From contig JAUWLY010000035.1 of the NCBI GenBank assembly GCA_030613445.1, positions 1-14,282 of the forward strand: a DNA stretch of 14,282 bases. The letters run 5' to 3'. The position numbers were made by a program, and so were the translations under genes. The notes under the pieces were generated by a model, which searched no databases, was not told where the DNA came from, and saw only the letters and a program-made list of their open reading frames with translations. How positions within the stretch are numbered: position 1 is the first letter of the stretch; every line of letters begins with the position of its first letter. Source of the stretch: Candidatus Stahliibacteriota bacterium (GTDB lineage: Bacteria; Hydrothermota; Tepidihabitantia; SM23-42). Shown here one piece after another: positions 12,830 through 14,282 of this stretch.

Positions 12830-13618
12830 ATGAAAAATATTCTGTTAATGGTCGCAATTATTGCGTTGACACTCTTAAACTGCGGGAAACCAGAAGAACC
12901 AACACCACAGGTCACTGAGGAACAAGTTTTTATACCTCCTCAAGGCATGGTTCTGATCCCAGCTGGATATTTCACAATGGGCAGTGATTCTGGCACTGCA
13001 AGTCCTAAGCACAAGGTTTGGATAGATGCTTTCTTCGTTGATAAACATGAGGTAACGAATCGCCAGTACAGAGAATTCATCGAAGCAAGCGGCCATCCAA
13101 AACCGCCCTTTTTCAGAGATCGGGACCTCAATAAACCTAATCAACCAATCATTGGTGTGAGTTATTATGATGCTCTGACCTATGCCCAGTGGAAAGGTAA
13201 ACGTTTACCCACTGAGGCAGAATGGGAATACGCTGCGCGAGGTGGACTGGAAGGCAAACAATTTCCTTGGGGAGATGAGGTAGTAGCAAAAAGATGCAAT
13301 TATGCTCCCAAGCCATTCAGAGAAAAAGATGGTTATGACTACTCAGCTCCAGTGGGGAAGTATGCGCCGAACAACTACGGATTGTATGACGTCGCAGGAA
13401 ATGTCTGGGAGTGGTGTCAGGATTTCTATGATCAGGAATATTATAAGACCAGCCCAGAAAAAAATCCTACTGGACCTGACTCTGGTTATACCCGAGTACT
13501 TCGAGGGGGCTCATGGTTGAGCATTAATCCTAAATACTTGAAGTGCTCATCAAGAATGGAACTAAGACCATTTGTACAGGACCGCTATTATGGGTTCCGT
13601 TGTGCAAAAACTCCGTAG
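12830..13618 (+). CDS. Lipoprotein with SUMF1/FGE-like domain, catalytic cysteine missing
   Basis: 262 residues from ATG 12830, chosen over GTG 12821 because AGGTGGAG is 3-10 nt upstream and the signal peptide then starts MKNILLMVA. Lipobox LLNC puts the lipidated Cys at 18. The formylglycine-generating-enzyme-type domain fills about 36-262: GMVLIPAGYFTMGSDSG, DKHEVTNRQYREFI, GKRLPTEAEWEYAARGG, NNYGLYDVAGNVWEW and VLRGGSW...YYGFRCAKTP. True FGE has a copper-binding Cys pair right after GGSW/GGSY; here that stretch is GGSWLSINPKYLKCSSR, with Ser231 at the first position and the only Cys (239) displaced. It is therefore probably not a sulfatase-activating enzyme but one of the many SUMF1-fold surface proteins of unknown, perhaps binding, function. 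It overlaps the next gene by 29 nt. Confidence 0.88.
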   Translation: MKNILLMVAIIALTLLNCGKPEEPTPQVTEEQVFIPPQGMVLIPAGYFTMGSDSGTASPKHKVWIDAFFVDKHEVTNRQYREFIEASGHPKPPFFRDRDLNKPNQPIIGVSYYDALTYAQWKGKRLPTEAEWEYAARGGLEGKQFPWGDEVVAKRCNYAPKPFREKDGYDYSAPVGKYAPNNYGLYDVAGNVWEWCQDFYDQEYYKTSPEKNPTGPDSGYTRVLRGGSWLSINPKYLKCSSRMELRPFVQDRYYGFRCAKTP

Positions 13619-14282
13619 CCTATCACTACTTCTGTTTATTGCGGCGTGCTTTACTCACAGGTTCAGCATACCATTTGAGCACAATGTTCTGGCAGCTGAC
13701 CCGGTTGCTGAAAAAACTAATAAAGAAACTGAACCGCTGCCAGTAGCACATGAACCTTCTATATCATTGGAGCGCAGATTAGAGCGCTCGAGCAAGATCA
13801 TAGAATTCAAACGGACCATGCCTGATGAAACTCTCGAGCCGATCATGCTTCGACTTGATTATGAAATTCGTTCTTTCGATACCAGCCAAGCCTCAGTGGT
13901 ATCACTTATCAATGGTTTAATCCAACGGATTACCATGGACAAAGATACTTATCACCAGGGGGAAATCGCGAACCTCAATATTACGGTTATCCTACCCTTG
14001 GAAGATCCAAAAATCAATTTTCTGTATCGAACGTATAATCTTTACCTAATTGCACCCAATACCTACAATACCGTGCTTGCGGTGCCAATGAATACAGAAC
14101 CGGGTGATTATATGATGACCCTGCGTTATCAGGAAAAAAGTAAACAGAAAAAAATTGAGATGCCGTTTACAGTCATCCCCGGTGGTTTTTCTGAAGAAGA
14201 CACAGCTGATCTTGATATCAGCATCCTCACTGAAGAAACTCTTGAAATGCTCAAGTATGAAGGTAATTATTTTGCTCGCGCC
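13590..14282 (+). CDS. Secreted protein, N-terminal part; possibly M23 peptidoglycan hydrolase; runs off right edge
   Basis: 231 codons open from ATG 13590 to the window end with no stop. Residues about 5-36 (QKLRSLSLLLFIAACF... NVLA) are a signal peptide or membrane anchor. A low-complexity Glu/Pro linker follows, then a charged helical segment, then an Ig-like beta domain (about 112-195): DKDTYHQGEIANLNITV, YLIAPNTYNTVLAVPMN, TEPGDYMMTLRYQEKSKQKK and FTVIPGGF. Beta modules of this type (TEPG-Y-L pattern) precede the catalytic domain in some M23 (LytM) endopeptidases, but the catalytic part lies outside, so the family is tentative. AGGA is 8 nt before the ATG. GTG 13602 is an alternative start. 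It overlaps the SUMF1 gene by 29 nt, suggesting co-expression. Confidence 0.6.
   Translation, partial: MGSVVQKLRSLSLLLFIAACFTHRFSIPFEHNVLAADPVAEKTNKETEPLPVAHEPSISLERRLERSSKIIEFKRTMPDETLEPIMLRLDYEIRSFDTSQASVVSLINGLIQRITMDKDTYHQGEIANLNITVILPLEDPKINFLYRTYNLYLIAPNTYNTVLAVPMNTEPGDYMMTLRYQEKSKQKKIEMPFTVIPGGFSEEDTADLDISILTEETLEMLKYEGNYFARA

Noticed and set aside
13543..13746. Plus-strand 67-codon frame between the SUMF1 gene and the right-edge gene
   Set aside because: It overlaps both in another frame; the frame from 13590 has a signal peptide, an AGGA site and stays open to the edge.

Overview
The window looks like a chromosomal segment of an anaerobic, uncultivated-type bacterium, possibly of the FCB/WOR-3 kind. 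Three things point that way: a secreted peptidase with a C-terminal FlgD-like, type IX-style sorting domain (VSPNPF... GVYFIR), an oxygen-sensitive class III ribonucleotide reductase, and intergenic DNA crowded with short degenerate palindromic and tandem repeats. Taxonomy is inference only; there is no rRNA or single-copy ribosomal marker here. No phage, CRISPR array or intact insertion sequence was seen.

Layout. Positions 1-3910 are on the minus strand: the 5' part of a secreted subtilisin-like (S8) protease running off the left edge, a 244-nt repeat-rich gap, a zinc carboxypeptidase (M14) with a jelly-roll module and sorting domain, and signal peptidase I (lepB). Positions 3911-4336 are non-coding and hold the divergent promoters plus a REPIN-like inverted pair of GTAG palindromes. 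From 4337 everything is on the plus strand: tRNA-Val(GAC); a zinc-ribbon coiled-coil protein (COG1579) and RNase HI; a TrkH/KtrB potassium transporter, a YtcJ-like amidohydrolase and a YihY/BrkB membrane protein; a 455-nt repeat and regulatory region; nrdR-nrdD; a SUMF1-domain lipoprotein; and the 5' part of a secreted protein (possibly an M23 peptidoglycan hydrolase) running off the right edge.

How the genes fit together. Both minus-strand peptidases and the right-edge protein carry signal peptides, so they are plausible clients of the encoded signal peptidase I; the SUMF1 protein has a lipobox and would instead be processed by the lipoprotein signal peptidase. nrdR-nrdD is a self-contained dNTP module: NrdR is the ATP-cone repressor, and its likely operator (two boxes 32 bp apart) straddles the promoter of its own operon. 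The nrdG activase is not adjacent.

Most notable signals: (1) the nrd leader, with a promoter, two candidate NrdR boxes and two small ORFs, the second ending in an ATGA overlap with an nrdR start that lacks a Shine-Dalgarno; (2) a REPIN-like element at 4022-4068; (3) two inverted arrays of a GTNATTRA-like octamer at 9399-9496; (4) six promoter-like sequences that all have a 16-bp spacer, three of them so close to an ATG that a leaderless mRNA is predicted; (5) short repeat-like DNA apparently absorbed into the reading frame of the M14 peptidase.
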